From Siphonodentalium dalli (Eukaryota > Mollusca > Scaphopoda > Gadilida > Siphonodentaliidae), in NCBI GenBank assembly GCA_032622095.1, contig CP136064.1, positions 138,773,954 to 138,837,953 of the forward strand: a stretch of 64,000 bases of DNA, written 5' to 3'. A program made the translations under genes and the position numbers. How positions within the stretch are numbered: the first letter of the stretch is position 1; every line of letters starts with the position of its first letter. The notes under the pieces were generated by a model. That model was not told the origin of the DNA. It was given only the letters and a program-made list of their open reading frames with translations, and searched no databases. This document shows, piece by piece, positions 13,039 through 25,081 of the stretch.

Positions 13039-13991
13039 AACCACTTATGGGAGGCCCTTTTCACATTTATTATTTATTTACGCTTAAGCGCAAATATTTG
13101 CGCTTAAGCGCAAATAACCTCTATCATTTGCGCTTAAGCACAAATATTTGCGCTTAAGCGTACATCATTTGCGCTTAAGCTCAATTCATTTATGCTTAAG
13201 CGCAAATCATTTGCGCTTAAGCGCAAATTAAAATTAATATTCATTGATTCCCCCCTGAATTAATTTTAAATGGCACAGGCCTAAACACATCACTCAAGTC
13301 TATATACCGGTAGGCCCACCATATGAGGGAAGCAATCCCCCAGTAACCCTAGATCCCTTTTATGACATGGAAATGGTATAGATCTGTGCAGGATATGTCT
13401 CATTTATAAAATATACTTGATCTCTGTGATGGAGACACACATTCTTGGGGACAGGGATGCTGATAATATGAAAATAGGGTTTTTTTCCCTATTTCAAGTC
13501 AATAAGTACACAATATGAAGGAAGCAAGCCCCCCGGTAACCCCTAATTCCCCTTTTATGGCCATAGAAATGGTATAGATCTGTGCAGGAGATATCCCTTT
13601 AATAAAATATACTAGAGCTCTGGGAGTGAGACACCAATTCCTGGGACACCAGGGACAGAGATGCTGATATGCATATGGAAATATGTTTTTTCTTCAACTT
13701 CGAGTCTGTATGGGGCTATTACTATGGGCCCATCATTATATACTATGACTCAGTATGAGATGGACTCAATCATTCACAATCAGAGGGAAGTAAGGGAGTG
13801 TTAGGTATTTGCGCTTAAGCGCAAATAAATTGATAGACACATATTTGCGCTTAAGCGCAAATGATTTGCGCTTAAGTGCAAATGACTTACGCTTAAGCAC
13901 AAATGATTTGCGCTTAAGCGCAAATATTTGCGCTTAAATGCCTTAATCGCAAATAAATAATAAATGTGAAAAGGGCCTCCCATAACCACTG
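13039..13991. mobile_element. MITE with palindromic 16-mer termini
   Basis: Terminal inverted repeats start ATGGGAGGCCCTTTTCACAT at 13047 and end with the reverse complement at 13983, giving a 937-bp element. AACCACT flanks both sides (13039-13045 and 13984-13990, possibly 8 bp with one mismatch), a plausible target duplication. Just inside each end is a run of about six or seven units of the palindrome TTTGCGCTTAAGCGCAAA (13079-13228 and 13805-13942). The centre has a diverged internal direct repeat (about 13322-13400 and 13514-13590, both with TAGATCTGTGCAGGA-like cores). There is no transposase. A 7-8 bp duplication suggests a hAT-like mover, but the terminus does not match one clearly. 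Confidence 0.8.
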
Positions 13992-14534
13992 CGTCCAGGC
14001 GAAACATACTTAAAATTTAACAGAACAAGTCAAATCATACTGATTCACAGTGGTGACCACAGACCAGTCCAACGTCCATACTACCATAGTCCACTCCAGT
14101 GACCTTTTTTTTCAGTCACAGTTTCGTCATTCACTGATTCAGTTTCTTTTCGACTGAGTATCACTGTCACTGTTAATCTTCAAAAATATGGAGGATCCAC
14201 ACCAATGTATGCCCAATCGATTGGCTTATAACAAAATAAAATTCAGCACGAGAACCACAACGGAGAAGAGTTGTTGTTGTTTGAAGAGTTTGAATAACAA
14301 TCGCCAATAACTTCTCGGCGCAGCCATTTTGTAACGAAAATTACGTCACCATTTGTAACGTTGCTATGGGCCAGGGGACGTAATTTCAAACTGTAACTGT
14401 TCGGCGAAATTTGACGACGTTTGCCTAATGCTATGCGCCAATGTCAACTAAATCCACATTAATCATTTAATTTTGAATAAAGGTGCTTGTGTTCTTCAAA
14501 TTTAATAGTGTTGCTATGGGGAGGCTGATCGAAG

Positions 14535-15375
14535 AAGAAAAACATTGGAATCCATGTAAAAAAAAGTACGCACAAGTACAGTCACGACCTACACTACTCA
14601 GAACTATATGTGTTGACTTATATATGAGCGTCAATTAAGATTTAAACCGGTACCGCTATCTATAAATATTTATTATAACCAATTGCGTACATGAAAGTTG
14701 ATTGCTGATGGTAGGGGGTGGGGACTACATCTGAATTTCCTATTGCACCCACATCTTTCACCCTTTCATGGCTCCCAATTGTCGACTGGCCCATGCCCAT
14801 TCTCAATTTGGATGAAATTTTAGCGGGGAAATTTCGCGGGGAAATGTGCGTGCCAATATGACGTCGCTTTTGATACAACATACCCGTGACGTCACAGGTC
14901 TAACAGTTTACGTGAACGTGCATGCTTTTACTAATTTATTAAACTAAAGACAAGTTTATTTAGTGATATGACAAACATTTTAGACATTTACGAGATGAGT
15001 CATGTTGTTTTCGCGATATGGCTAACTAAAATGTGCAGTTTTACGTAATTTCCGTCATTTCCCGAATGGCATTTCCCGAGTCCGGTCGACAATATTTATG
15101 ATTTACATGTAAGTAATGAATATTGTTCAAAGAATAAACCATATAACGCCTTAACGCAATGATTACTGTTATGTTGGCTATACGAAAAGTAACATTTTGT
15201 AGTTTTAATTTAATTGCAAAGACGTTCCAAGATGGCGGCCCCTCAAATTCAAGATGGCGGCGCCCCTAATTCAAGATGGCGGCGCCCATGTTCGAAAGCG
15301 AACTCATTATAAGGACGACTAGCGCATTTGTTGCTACAAATGCGCGGCTGGGCCCAGCTAATCGTCCTTAAATAA
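14535..15375 (-). repeat. Dispersed repeat R1, inverted copy
   Basis: Read on the minus strand, this follows 59589-60790 segment by segment: the AAGGACGA hairpin end, two or three AAGATGGCGGC units, GTTCGAAAGCGAACT, a TAACATTTTGTAGTTTTAAT block, CCGGTCGACAATATTTATGA, TGACGTC-bearing blocks, and a terminus near ACATGGATT. It is shorter than the other copy through internal deletions. No ORF is recognised. It is a non-autonomous mobile repeat of unknown class. Confidence 0.75.
15310..15371. other. Compound hairpin at R1 terminus
   Basis: AAGGACGA and TCGTCCTT close a stem. Inside it lie a second stem, GCGCATTTGT-TGCT-ACAAATGCGC (one mismatch), and the palindrome CTGGGCCCAG. The matching hairpin at 59589-59660 has a different sequence inside but the same outer stem, which suggests the structure is kept. 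Confidence 0.65.
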
Positions 15376-16640
15376 ATCGTTTTGTTAATTTGTCAATTAT
15401 ATTCCAACATGGCGGCCACCACTGGGGCCCATAGGTGTGAATCGCCCGGATGTCAAAACCAAATTTTGAGGTTGATGGAGTATATAAATTAGTGACGTCA
15501 CAACTATACTTGCGTCGCTTACGAACTGTAAAACAACATTTGGGTTGTGGTTACTTCACATTGTCTTGTAAGAAGTTAGTGGACTACTTGCCCCATTATG
15601 TCACTCAGTATTCAGAACCTGGATTCCTGAGTATATTGGACACCATAAATCAAACTGATGACACCAGAAGACCCATCACTACCAATGGATTCTTCATCTT
15701 TTCCCACCGCGTGGAATTATTAATATATTAAGTATCGCCTGTCTAGTGCGTTTACCATCAACATGCATCTAAACTGCAGGGTTGGATATGTAGAGCAGTT
15801 GCGCATTGCGTTGATTTCGATAAACCTCAGAATAATTAAGGATCAAGTGGGACCGCAACACAATCATAACCATTGCCAAGAAACATTTTCCTGTGGAACT
15901 GATGTACAAACGCAAAGCATTGTCCCACCAAACTCTGCTTGTGCCTAAATCATAGAAATCAATACTGGATTTCATTTTGATGTATACTATCAATGGTCTA
16001 TTCGAACCTATTGTGTTCATGCCAAGACATATTTCGTATGTTGGGCGAATCACTTTGTGTGGCTACCACCAATTAACTGAACACGGGACAAGCCAAGAAC
16101 CAGTCTGGTGTCAATGATCTAGCATGGTGTATTTTAATGTTAATTTCAACTGAATAACCATGTGGCTTGACTACTTTGTTGAATATCATCATCCAGATTT
16201 CAGTATCTGAAATTCACAATATAGCACTTCAATATTGATACTGGCTGCTACCCCTTATGTGAATATGTTATCCACCAATGTGGGTCTATTCTATTTGATC
16301 TACTGTGGCTATCAATACGTTTGAAACCTGCTAAGTTCAGATAAATGAGGTTCAAATGGTTTTACCAGCCCCACTTCATAGCTATAACAACAAGCAGTTG
16401 TGTATTGCCACCTGTAAGATACACTATACGCATTTTCTACCGAGGAGATGTCATGAAAAGAACTAACGCAAACGCTTATCTGCACCACCATTGCCATTTG
16501 ATATGGTAACCACCAATATTCCTCAGTTAGTACTCCGGCTTAGATTTTAGCACAGAAGGCCAGACATTGGGATTGTAAAATATGTCCCTCAAGCTAAGAT
16601 GGATGTCTACACAGTTTCTAATTTTTCATACAGAGTTGGA
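15376..16640. other. No recognised gene
   Basis: Open frames of 61-94 codons exist on both strands but overlap each other and resemble no family I know. Confidence 0.4.
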
Positions 16641-16659
16641 TTTTCTCTTCAAATTTGAA

Positions 16660-16990
16660 GACATTACACGTATGCAGTATAGGACATGTGTGAGCATTTA
16701 CTTAAACGTAGCCGATTTACCTAATATCCCATGGTGGAATCCCAGGGCGATTGGTGGTCTAAAGAACACTGACTTTTGTATTCTGATCGCCGTTTTTTTA
16801 TCCATCTTGAAAATTTGAATACATGACACATATGCAGTATAGGACATCCCTTAATTTGTATAAGAAATTAAATATATGCGCATATACTAAAACGTATGGT
16901 GGAATCCCAGGGCGATATTTGTGGTGTTACGAACATTAACTTGCATTTTGAGTGCCAATTCGGTAGCCATCTTGAATGAAATTGAACAGT
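16660..16990. repeat. Diverged tandem duplication, ~170 bp
   Basis: Two units share ATGCAGTATAGGACAT, TGGTGGAATCCCAGGGCGAT and a CCATCTTGAA end, in the same order, starting near 16670 and near 16830. Non-coding as far as I can tell. Confidence 0.6.
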
Positions 16991-17844
16991 TCTGTTGAAG
17001 TGTGATAATAATTCCGTATGTGGCACGACTAAATCAATTATACGATAGACACGAGTGAGCGATATGGCAATCGTCGATGGTATAAATACTAAAATTGACG
17101 ATCTACATGTAGTAACCTATTATTTGTAACTAAATCTAAACACACGTGCGTGACTGTGAATACATCAATCTTTTATTTCCGCGTTGCGATCAATTAGTTT
17201 GCTCCAACCAACAAGGTTTCACACGAGATTGCGCCGTCATTACTCCTGACGAAAATAAGCTAGTAGCGGTGTGAGAATAAAACTCGTAATATATTCATCG
17301 AATTTCAACATGCCATCGACCCGAAACCATATGTACATTTCTATTGTATAATATGTCTATATGTCTATTGTTTATATCATTCTATATCTCAATATCCTTA
17401 TGTTATATATGTATTAACTTGGATAAGAGAATAAAGCATATATTATTTCCCCTCACTGAATTCCGCTCAATTCTTTAAATCCATTAACCAGAATATCGGA
17501 AAATAATTTTTGACAAAATGCTATAATTCGGTTATCTAAAGTTTTGACCGATCGAACATTTTTTGTACAATGCAATTGGTGCACTACATTGCTGAAGCAA
17601 TGCGTAAACATCGAATTGTCACAATTCGCTGTCGCTACCAAAACGGTTATTTACACGAGATTATTACAAATCTCAAAATTGTTGATTTTCTGGTGCCATT
17701 TTGGCAGCCATCTATGGCTGGAATAACAGTTTCCTGTTAAATTGGGTACTATACTTAGAGAGCTACTATAAAGGTATACTTATTAAGAAATATACGTTGA
17801 ATTCGTCAGTTCTTTGGACAACCATACATCTTAGCTGAACTGAC

Positions 17845-18003
17845 AATGACGTCATTTTTGTGACGTCATAAATCCATCCAGTCGCGGACCCATGAAGTCT
17901 TACAAACTTTTTCTAACAAAGTAAGTGATGCGCTATCATAATATCATGGTCTCTACATTTGTTAAAAATATAATATCATAGTCTCTACATTTGTTCAAAA
18001 GTT
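17845..18003 (-). repeat. Dispersed repeat, copy 2
   Basis: Inverse of the repeat at 8496-8597. Its outer end carries a local duplication of TATCATGGTCTCTACATTTG-like sequence (about 17940 and 17973). Confidence 0.45.
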
Positions 18004-18004
18004 C

Positions 18005-19600
18005 CCAACATAAGCGACTATACTGTAGAGTGGTTGGGACGAAAGCCATACAAGAAGCTGTAAGCGTTCAGAAAGTCTACCAATCGTTTGTGCATTAGTT
18101 TGTCTAGGAGCTTAGCACATGGGGGGAATACTTATTGGTTTATATCTGGAAATAATGTTTTTTTGGGGGAGGGGGGGTTGGCACTCCCTTTGCTAACTTC
18201 ATTTTGATCGGACTTTACCGTGCTCGGGTGAGATATTGAATACGTGCTCCATTGTATGGGCTATAATCTGAATCGTTTCTTTCGTAAGTCCATTCTAGTT
18301 TTCCCTTTCACTGATAAGCAAGCAATGATGATTTCATGGACTGCTGTTGGGTTAGTAAAGTCGTCAGTTATTCTGTTGCGGAGATGATCGGAACATTCAG
18401 AATCGTTGTAATTCACCATACTTTGGCTGTTTTTTTGGACAAAAGTTTGAGAAGTACTCATTAGTCCAGTGCCATAATGGTCAAATAGAAATTCTGGGTG
18501 ATTAATAGTGCTACCAATCATCTTTAGTGCACCCTTGGGAATGTTCCAGGTTTGTTTTAAGTCGTTTTTATTCTCTTCCAATATTCTTGAGTAATAATGT
18601 TTTAGCTCTTTCTAATGAATTTACTATCGGCGATAATTCATGTATTAATTAAGTTTAAACATATTTTATTTTAACCAATATAATGTACAAAATTCACGGT
18701 ATGATGATGAGAGATATTGATGGTTATAATGGGATTGGGCGGTAAGCATAATGCGTATCTTAAGCCATCTCCTACACGTATGAAATAATGAATGGTGACC
18801 GTTTCATACAGACAAAACTAGAATGTACATTTCGATGTATATGAATGTATACAGCTCAAGAAATGTATTAATTTGTGTCTTGATTAGATGTAGTTTTTAA
18901 TTTCTTTGCATAAAGTTCGTGATTCACAATAATCGATTTTATCAGACCTGTTGTCATCCAGGGCCGTTTTTTGTTTGTATTTTCTTATTTATGGGTTGGA
19001 AAGCCAGTTCGTATACATTATATCTCTTGGTGGCAATGGTATCATGGACGGACGAGTCTAACACCTGTTTTATATATAATTCTGTGCAAAAAAATCCAAA
19101 GTGGTCTGAGACATCACAAGTGATTAAACCTGCTCGTTGTGCCTTTTGTATAGTGTTGGTATATATATATATTTTGTCTATCAACGTTGCTGAATGGTCC
19201 GTTATTCTGATTGGTTTCGTGGTTCTAGGCACCAATCCTCCAGATATTATTGTTAAAATCGTCTATCAAAATTTAATAGATCTATATTAGAGTCCATCGT
19301 GATGTAAGTCTTAGAGCTTTATATTTTCTCTAGATTACTATCAAATTTCATCATGAATTTATCGATATCAGCTTTAGGTGCCGTATTTGGTCAAAAGAAA
19401 CAACCAATTATATGTGATTCGTATTGTCCTGGTTTGATTTTTACAAAAACAGTTTCTATTACGTAAGGGGTGAAATTGCTATGTCGGGTCTAGTCTTATG
19501 TTATATTTGAATGATATCTCATATGAAGAGACATATACCTCATCTTCCGTCGTCATCGTCTGGTCGACATCTAAATTCGATGGGATGATAACCGGGTATT
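18005..19600 (-). pseudogene. Jockey/CR1-like LINE, endonuclease to early RT, decayed
   Basis: The minus strand holds ordered LINE pieces. About 19460-19320 gives an endonuclease segment (VETVFVKIKPGQYESHIIGC, one stop, then NTAPKADIDKFMMKF). 19235-18954 gives its C-terminal part, ITDHSATLIDKI followed by CDVSDHFGFF, with the catalytic D-H pair of the apurinic-type endonuclease fold. 18581-18261 gives the linker (KNDLKQTWNIPKGALKMIG). About 18110-18015 gives an early reverse-transcriptase block (LLDKLMHKRLVDFLN then YGFRPNHST). The palm motifs A-C and the C-terminus are missing after about 18005. Stops and frameshifts separate the blocks, so this is an old remnant. Confidence 0.7.
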
Positions 19601-19664
19601 TGGAAGGTAAATGATTTTTCGTGTGAGTCACTTGAACATATTACTTGTCGTCGAACTCGTATTT

Positions 19665-20165
19665 TATTTAATAAAATAATGAGTCTATGTATATTTTGAA
19701 TTGATCGGGTGTTGGAGCCTCAACAGTGAAGTCTGGCAGAGAGTTCCAGCTATTTACAACCCTCTGCGAGAAAAAAATATTTTCCTATGTCCTGGTTAAC
19801 AGTGCGCATCTGTAGCTTATTATTATGTCATCTTGTTTTTCCTGATGAATTTTTTCTAATAGGTCACAGGTATTGATATTGTAATGGCCATTCAACAGTT
19901 TATATACCTCGATTAGATCTCTTCTAAATCTTCGATATTTTAAAGACATCAGATTGAGTCTTATCATTCGGTCTCGGTAGCATAGAGTTTTAGTTTGAAG
20001 AACTAGTTTCGTTGCTTTTATTTGTATTTTCTCTAACACAATGACATTGGCTCGATGCAGAGTTACATTATTCGATGATAGGTCCGACAATGCTAATATG
20101 TAGAGCGATCGGAAAGTGTCAATGTCCAAGTTCGTGAAAGTTCTATTGACTATGCCGATGATTTG
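19665..20165 (-). pseudogene. LINE reverse-transcriptase C-terminal fragment
   Basis: Minus-strand frame 20129-19785 contains the post-catalytic block typical of CR1/jockey-type LINEs: LEKIQIKATKLVLQ, then LMSLKYRRFRRDLIEVYKLL and NGHYNI. After a frame change the usual ending follows, FFSQRVVNSWNSLP and a short tail to a stop near 19670. It lies directly upstream of the piece at 18005-19600 on the same strand but holds the opposite end of the protein, so it is a separate copy or a rearranged one. Confidence 0.7.
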
Positions 20166-20179
20166 AGAAGCTTTATTAT

Positions 20180-21716
20180 TTAGGATATTGTATGAAGGCC
20201 AATTATATTGTCAAATTGAGCTATATCGATTGGATATCTCGCAGGACAACACATTTCGGGTGTTCGTGGGGTGTGGATTCGCTGGATATCTGATAGTTAC
20301 AATATGTAACTATTATGACCGTGTTAATTACTTTCGATTGTTTAGGTATGAACAATGGCTGGGCCACTCTTGAAGATTTTATGGCGTGAAAACAATGCTT
20401 CCGATATTTGATCCGCATTTAGAGGCTTTCTGGTGTGGTGAATGAGAAACCTGCAGTAATAAGCCGTAGTTCTTTTGTAATAATTTGAAGGATTAGTGGT
20501 TTTAACATAATTCTGTGGTGGTGCATTCATGTAACCAATATATTTACGTGCCCTCGCGCAACAGTATGGCGATCAGACAGATTCGTTCGTAGCTTGGTGT
20601 CACACTCCACGACGTCACCAAAAACGACGTAAAACCTCGTGGCGTTCTGACATTTTTACTGTGCCGCGTTTTTGCTATGTTTATATTGTGCGTTGTTTTC
20701 GATTATTTGTTTGTCGCCGATATCGCCATTTGTCAGGATTCCCTGTCTCTATATTTAAAACTGCCTTGATCGTAGTGAGCCTCGATTTCGATTTTTTCTC
20801 CCAGGTCAAAATACGTCAGAGTTATGTCAAAAATAGATCGACCTACATTTTCTCTATAAGAACACTGCACCAAAGAGTCTATAGACTCCTTCTGGACCTA
20901 CATAGACTCCTTCATTCGGGTATTTTTACTTATAATTGGGAAGTTTTATCATTTTTGGTTCGTGCGAAGACCTCTTATTATGCGGGAAAAGAGAGACATT
21001 CAAAACGCAATTTGGTAATTCGACGCAATAAGCTGAGTTCCGGATCAAATACGACGAATGACGTAACACAAAACAAAACCCATTTGTTGACACAAACACC
21101 GTTTGAAGAGTTTATTATTTCATAAAATGATCATTATTGATTAATTATTGATTAATTATTTATATTTATTGTTGCATTATGGCTGCTATCCATATTTACA
21201 CAAATGGTATTAATTATTTCTTATAATTGCTCCTTTGGTCAACTTTGACTATCGGAAAATGAAAATCAAAATATGCCGCTGAAAAAAATGTAATCGATAT
21301 TAAAGTCTCATCCTTTCGGAAACATGGAATTGGTTTTAATTACTTAAATGATTAATATAGTAATTTGCCTTTTATCTGTGATGAAATGAGAAATGGTAAT
21401 TGTCTTTTTTTGCTAACATTAAATTAAATTGAATAAATTAAGTAAAATACAGTGAAATTATTGTTTATTACATTTTTGCGCACGTTGGCATCTCTCTGAG
21501 TGCATTCTAGTTTATATTATAATTGATTTTATGCCTAATAATATGATCTTGAGGGCGTAACCATTTCTGATTATGGTTTTCTTGTGTAAACATATTCTGC
21601 CATGTGCCAAGACGGGGTACATATAACGTTCAGACAATTAAAATGATTTGATCATTTATTAACAAAGAGTTCAATAGAATATCTTCGTCGTCGTATGGTT
21701 TCTTCTAGTTGGGTTC
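20180..21716. other. No recognised gene; one unassigned ORF
   Basis: The longest open frame is 20661-21125 (+, 154 codons), rich in R, F, Y and L and without any domain I recognise. The surrounding sequence is AT-rich. It may be chance. Confidence 0.35.
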
Positions 21717-21860
21717 GTCTTCCTGTCGTCTGCGTGAATCGGGGTCTTCTCGTGTCGTCATAAGCTGGGCGTGTCTTCTTGTCGTCTACGTGAATCGGGG
21801 ACTGCTCGTGTCTTCATAAGTTGAGGGTGTCTTCCTGTCGTCTGCGTGATTGATATCTAG
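21717..21860. repeat. 56-bp tandem repeat, ~2.6 copies
   Basis: Units start with GTCTTCCTGTCGTCT at 21717, 21773 (one change) and 21829. The third is partial. A related GTCGTCTGC motif occurs just downstream (about 21876). Non-coding. Confidence 0.8.
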
Positions 21861-22739
21861 TTGCGTTCATCGGCCTGTCGTCTGCTGCGCTTCTTCATTG
21901 ATACATCGGGGTTGCTTGTTGGAAATACAAGATTGTATTGCTTACCTTGCATTTCCATCCATGATTCCGTCGAGTGTTCCTAGCTGTCTTCTTAACGCCT
22001 GGGAGTCGTTGGTCACTGATTGCTGGTAGCTGTGGACTGATGATGACTACAAAAAACCTTGTAACTTTATTCGTTGGGTCGATGTGGCTCGCCAAAGGCG
22101 TATTTCATGGCTCATCAAATGGGGCGTACCTAGGGTAATCAGGCGAGCGTCTGCCTTCTATGTCGTCTATTGGTCTCGCCTCTGGTCAGCTCGCCGCATT
22201 AGTTTCCAATGGGCATCTTCTCGGGGACGCCTAATCTCGCTAATCCGTAAATTGGCCGGGTAGCTGTCTTTGCTGCGTTGTATACTTCTAATCTTTTCTT
22301 CACCATCATGCCGTATTAGTTTTCTACTTCGTGTGCGCTAATCTGTTGTCTGTGTCACGTATTTCGTATCTCGATACAGTTAGCAGGGGTGACGAATGCA
22401 TAGTGTATATCGTGCTGCTCCTACGTATTGGAGATTGTCTGCTTCCGTGGATTGAAGGTTCTGCCCATGGGTGTATATTGGCACATTCAGTGATCACATT
22501 ATAGCAACCACAAGCACGCGAAGGGCGCGTTGGTGCTTATACAATAGGCGCAGGTGAACGATTACGTCATAAAATTAATATAATGTTTTCTCTTCTTCCG
22601 ATTACAGTCCACCATCAACAGGCTGATGATTATGACTAATTTTAATTTGGCAACGACTGGCGATAATTTCTCTTCATGATTAGGGTTTGTAATAATATAA
22701 TTTGATTGATATGAATTTGATTTTAATTTGGAGTGTCAT

Positions 22740-23235
22740 GATTAGTTGATTGGAATCTTTATTGGGTCGAATGGGTTTTTTTGGGACGTCCTGCATGGAT
22801 TTAGTCGGTTCATCATCTTGGTCCTGAACTCATCGATGGTGACTCTTTCAGTTGATATAGCATTCCATTCTCTTATGGTCCGGGGGAAGAAATATTGTGG
22901 TAATTGTAGTTGGAGTGTGGAATTAGGTAGCCAGCCGCATTAGTGTGCCTGGATTCCAGTGTTATTTTGGCATATTCATCTATTTTGACTGTTGATGGTG
23001 GATTTTGTGCATCATGAATAATCGAGCCTGGTGCCTCCTGGACTGTAAAAAGTGTCATCTTTGTTGGGCTATCATGTCTGATACGCTGGATGTTCTTCTG
23101 TATATGTTGAGAATATATCTAGCAGCGCGTCGCTGAACTTTCTCCAATGCATCTATAGTCTTGTCCATATATGGGTCCCATGCAGCAGTGAGAAGTACAT
23201 TTATCGAGCTATTTGAGTCAGAAACAGATCTGAAT
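22740..23235 (-). pseudogene. LINE RT C-terminal fragment
   Basis: On the minus strand AAWDPYMDKTIDALEKVQRR and AARYILNIYRRTSSVSDM appear near 23200-23070. This is the conserved block after the reverse-transcriptase palm in many animal LINEs. The frame then breaks and the expected C-terminal tail (about 23060-22740) is only visible in pieces. Confidence 0.65.
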
Positions 23236-23239
23236 ATTA

Positions 23240-23508
23240 AATCAAAATATTAATTTATAAAATGTGTGCAGAGATTGACCATAAATACATCGAAAAACAA
23301 AATGATGGTGCTTGGGTCGGGTAGTAATCCGCGCATACGACTAAAAGTAAATGGACACGAGATCGAAATTGTAAATGAATATACCTACCTTGGAATTCCT
23401 AATACTAAAGCTAATAATGTTCGTAAAGCCCGTAAATGTATGCTCTCGAAGACAAGTAGGTCCATATACAAGTATAGTTTAATTTACAAATCGAGATAAT
23501 TTTGTATA
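23240..23508 (+). pseudogene. LINE RT thumb-region fragment
   Basis: The plus-strand frame ending at 23499 contains LTINTSKNKMMVLGSGSN, LKVNGHEIEIVNEYTYLGI and a short tail, the segment that normally follows the catalytic YADD motif. The YADD itself is absent. It points away from the fragment at 22740-23235; the two lie back to back, so they are separate insertions or an inversion. Confidence 0.65.
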
Positions 23509-24310
23509 ATTAATGTATGGCAAATAGAATGTTTCTCTAAAACCGATAAACCGATTATCTTATTTAGATGTGAGGATTGGTGTTACATGAACTTGAGAGA
23601 TTGCAAATTAAATACTTTGAAGTTCATTTTGAATTTGAAATCGAGCACACCCGATGGCATTGTATATGGATAATCAGTAGTAGTATATAACGAGCTGTGT
23701 CAGCCCCAAGCGAGGTGCAACCGCGCAACCAATGTTTACATAACACGTTGCTATGCTGTGTTGTTAAGGGGGTATTTAAATTTAAAGGTAGACAATGGAT
23801 TTAAAGGGACAACAATTGAATTTAAATGGATGTTATTGAAATGGAATTAAAGGGAAAGATAGAAGAATGAATCGGGTCATTGAATTTAATGAGTGTGTTG
23901 AATGGGTTGCAATTGATAGAGTATACAAGAATGAATCGGGTCATTGAAACTGTTTCGAACGAGATCGGGTCAGTGATTTATCTAGCGGGCGGTATGACAG
24001 ATATATAAGAATTTGTTTTGTGCAAAAGCATAGCTGAATTAGATAGGATCTTGCATGGGATAACAAATGGATGTAATTGATAGAGTATACAAGTATACGG
24101 GCATAATTGGAATGATATGCGGAAGCAACCGATCAGTAAGTATTAGTCAAATGAACGAGTTTTATATATGTTACTATTTGGCAAGATCAGTCCTCATCAG
24201 ATGACAGTGGGTACGAAGCGGACGTTGACGAATGAATACAGCGAAAAAGAAAAAAACTCGGGATTCTTTTGAAGCCCCAACTATCAATTAATATTAGTTA
24301 TATTCCATAA

Positions 24311-24391
24311 TCCCACTGTTGATTCAGTTGGTTAGGACTCCAAGCAGATATTTCGTCCCAGATCGAGCAAGTCGTGGGTTCAAACAGAGTG
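24311..24391 (+). other. tRNA-like segment, left arm
   Basis: GATTCAGTTGGTTAGGACTC resembles a tRNA D-arm/A box, and GTCGTGGGTTCAAAC about 45 bases on resembles a T-arm/B box. The outer bases (CACTGTT / AACAGAGTG) could pair like an acceptor stem. The T-stem lacks its 3' strand, so this is not a working tRNA. It may be a tRNA-derived Pol III promoter. The right arm keeps GGGTTCGAAC, closer to the B-box consensus. Confidence 0.4.
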
Positions 24392-24691
24392 ATAGTAGTC
24401 GACAAGTTTGAACATAACCTCTGGGCGCCGCATATATCACGTGGTTTCCGCCACCAAGGTAGAGTTTATCCATATAGCAGAAGGTGACCGTATATGATCG
24501 AAAACGGGTATAAATATTATATAGTATAGGTTACGTATTCGGGTAGATGGTTTGACTGCCTAAGCCCTAAACTCCTCAACCTCAGCCATCAGGGTGAGAG
24601 GTCACGCCGCGGTGTGTTATCACTAATGGAATAGGATATGGGGTGATAAACGATCGTGTTAATCCTATTGCGTATCGCCTATACATGTAAT

Positions 24692-25081
24692 ATGAAAGAA
24701 AATAGGTGGGTGTACTTGGGTGGAGGTTATGCGGATATCGCAGTTAAAAAGATACCGTTGATATATATTGGTACTATAAAAGGAATATATAACGCTGTTA
24801 TATTACGAACACCAATATTAGATGGAAGAATAAAGACAAATAAACAGTATAGTGTATCAACATTTGCTTTATTCGACACCAAGAATAATAGGTTTATTGC
24901 AGTTAATCATCGTCGTCATCTTTCTCAGAGTCTTGAGAGGAGTCCATCTGTTTATCGTTTTTATCCTCACTTTTATTTCTCATGTACTCCATTAGGAGGG
25001 GTTTATATGTCCTCAAAGAAATCCGAACGGCAGGGAGTATATCATAGCTATCATCTAGCATCTTATACACACGATCCATGA
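24692..25081 (+). CDS. Short ORF of unknown function, left arm
   Basis: A 130-codon frame starting at ATG 24692 (MKENRWVYLGGGYADIAV...). The first ~70 codons lie outside the ATPase gene; the rest overlaps the ATPase C-terminus on the opposite strand, so the two are convergent. The right arm carries the same frame (27756-27364) with a few substitutions and a small length change after MKENR. I recognise no domain. There is no evident signal peptide; the middle (KIPLIYIGTIKGIYNAVIL) is hydrophobic enough for a beta-rich or membrane-contacting segment. It may be real or simply the open antisense and spacer of the ATPase gene. Confidence 0.25.
   Translation: MKENRWVYLGGGYADIAVKKIPLIYIGTIKGIYNAVILRTPILDGRIKTNKQYSVSTFALFDTKNNRFIAVNHRRHLSQSLERSPSVYRFYPHFYFSCTPLGGVYMSSKKSERQGVYHSYHLASYTHDP
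24893..24898 (-). promoter_or_regulatory. Poly(A) signal of ATPase gene
   Basis: AATAAA on the minus strand lies four bases after the ATPase stop codon (24905-24903). The right arm has the matching AATAAA at 27547-27552. A eukaryotic-type 3' end this close to the stop fits a compact, virus-like gene. Confidence 0.5.

Noticed and set aside
18919-19290. 123-codon plus-strand ORF
   Set aside because: It is antisense to the LINE endonuclease remnant (ITDHSATLIDKI...CDVSDHFGFF) on the minus strand.
20661-21125. 154-codon ORF considered as a host gene
   Set aside because: No recognisable domain, no splice or promoter evidence; left as unassigned.
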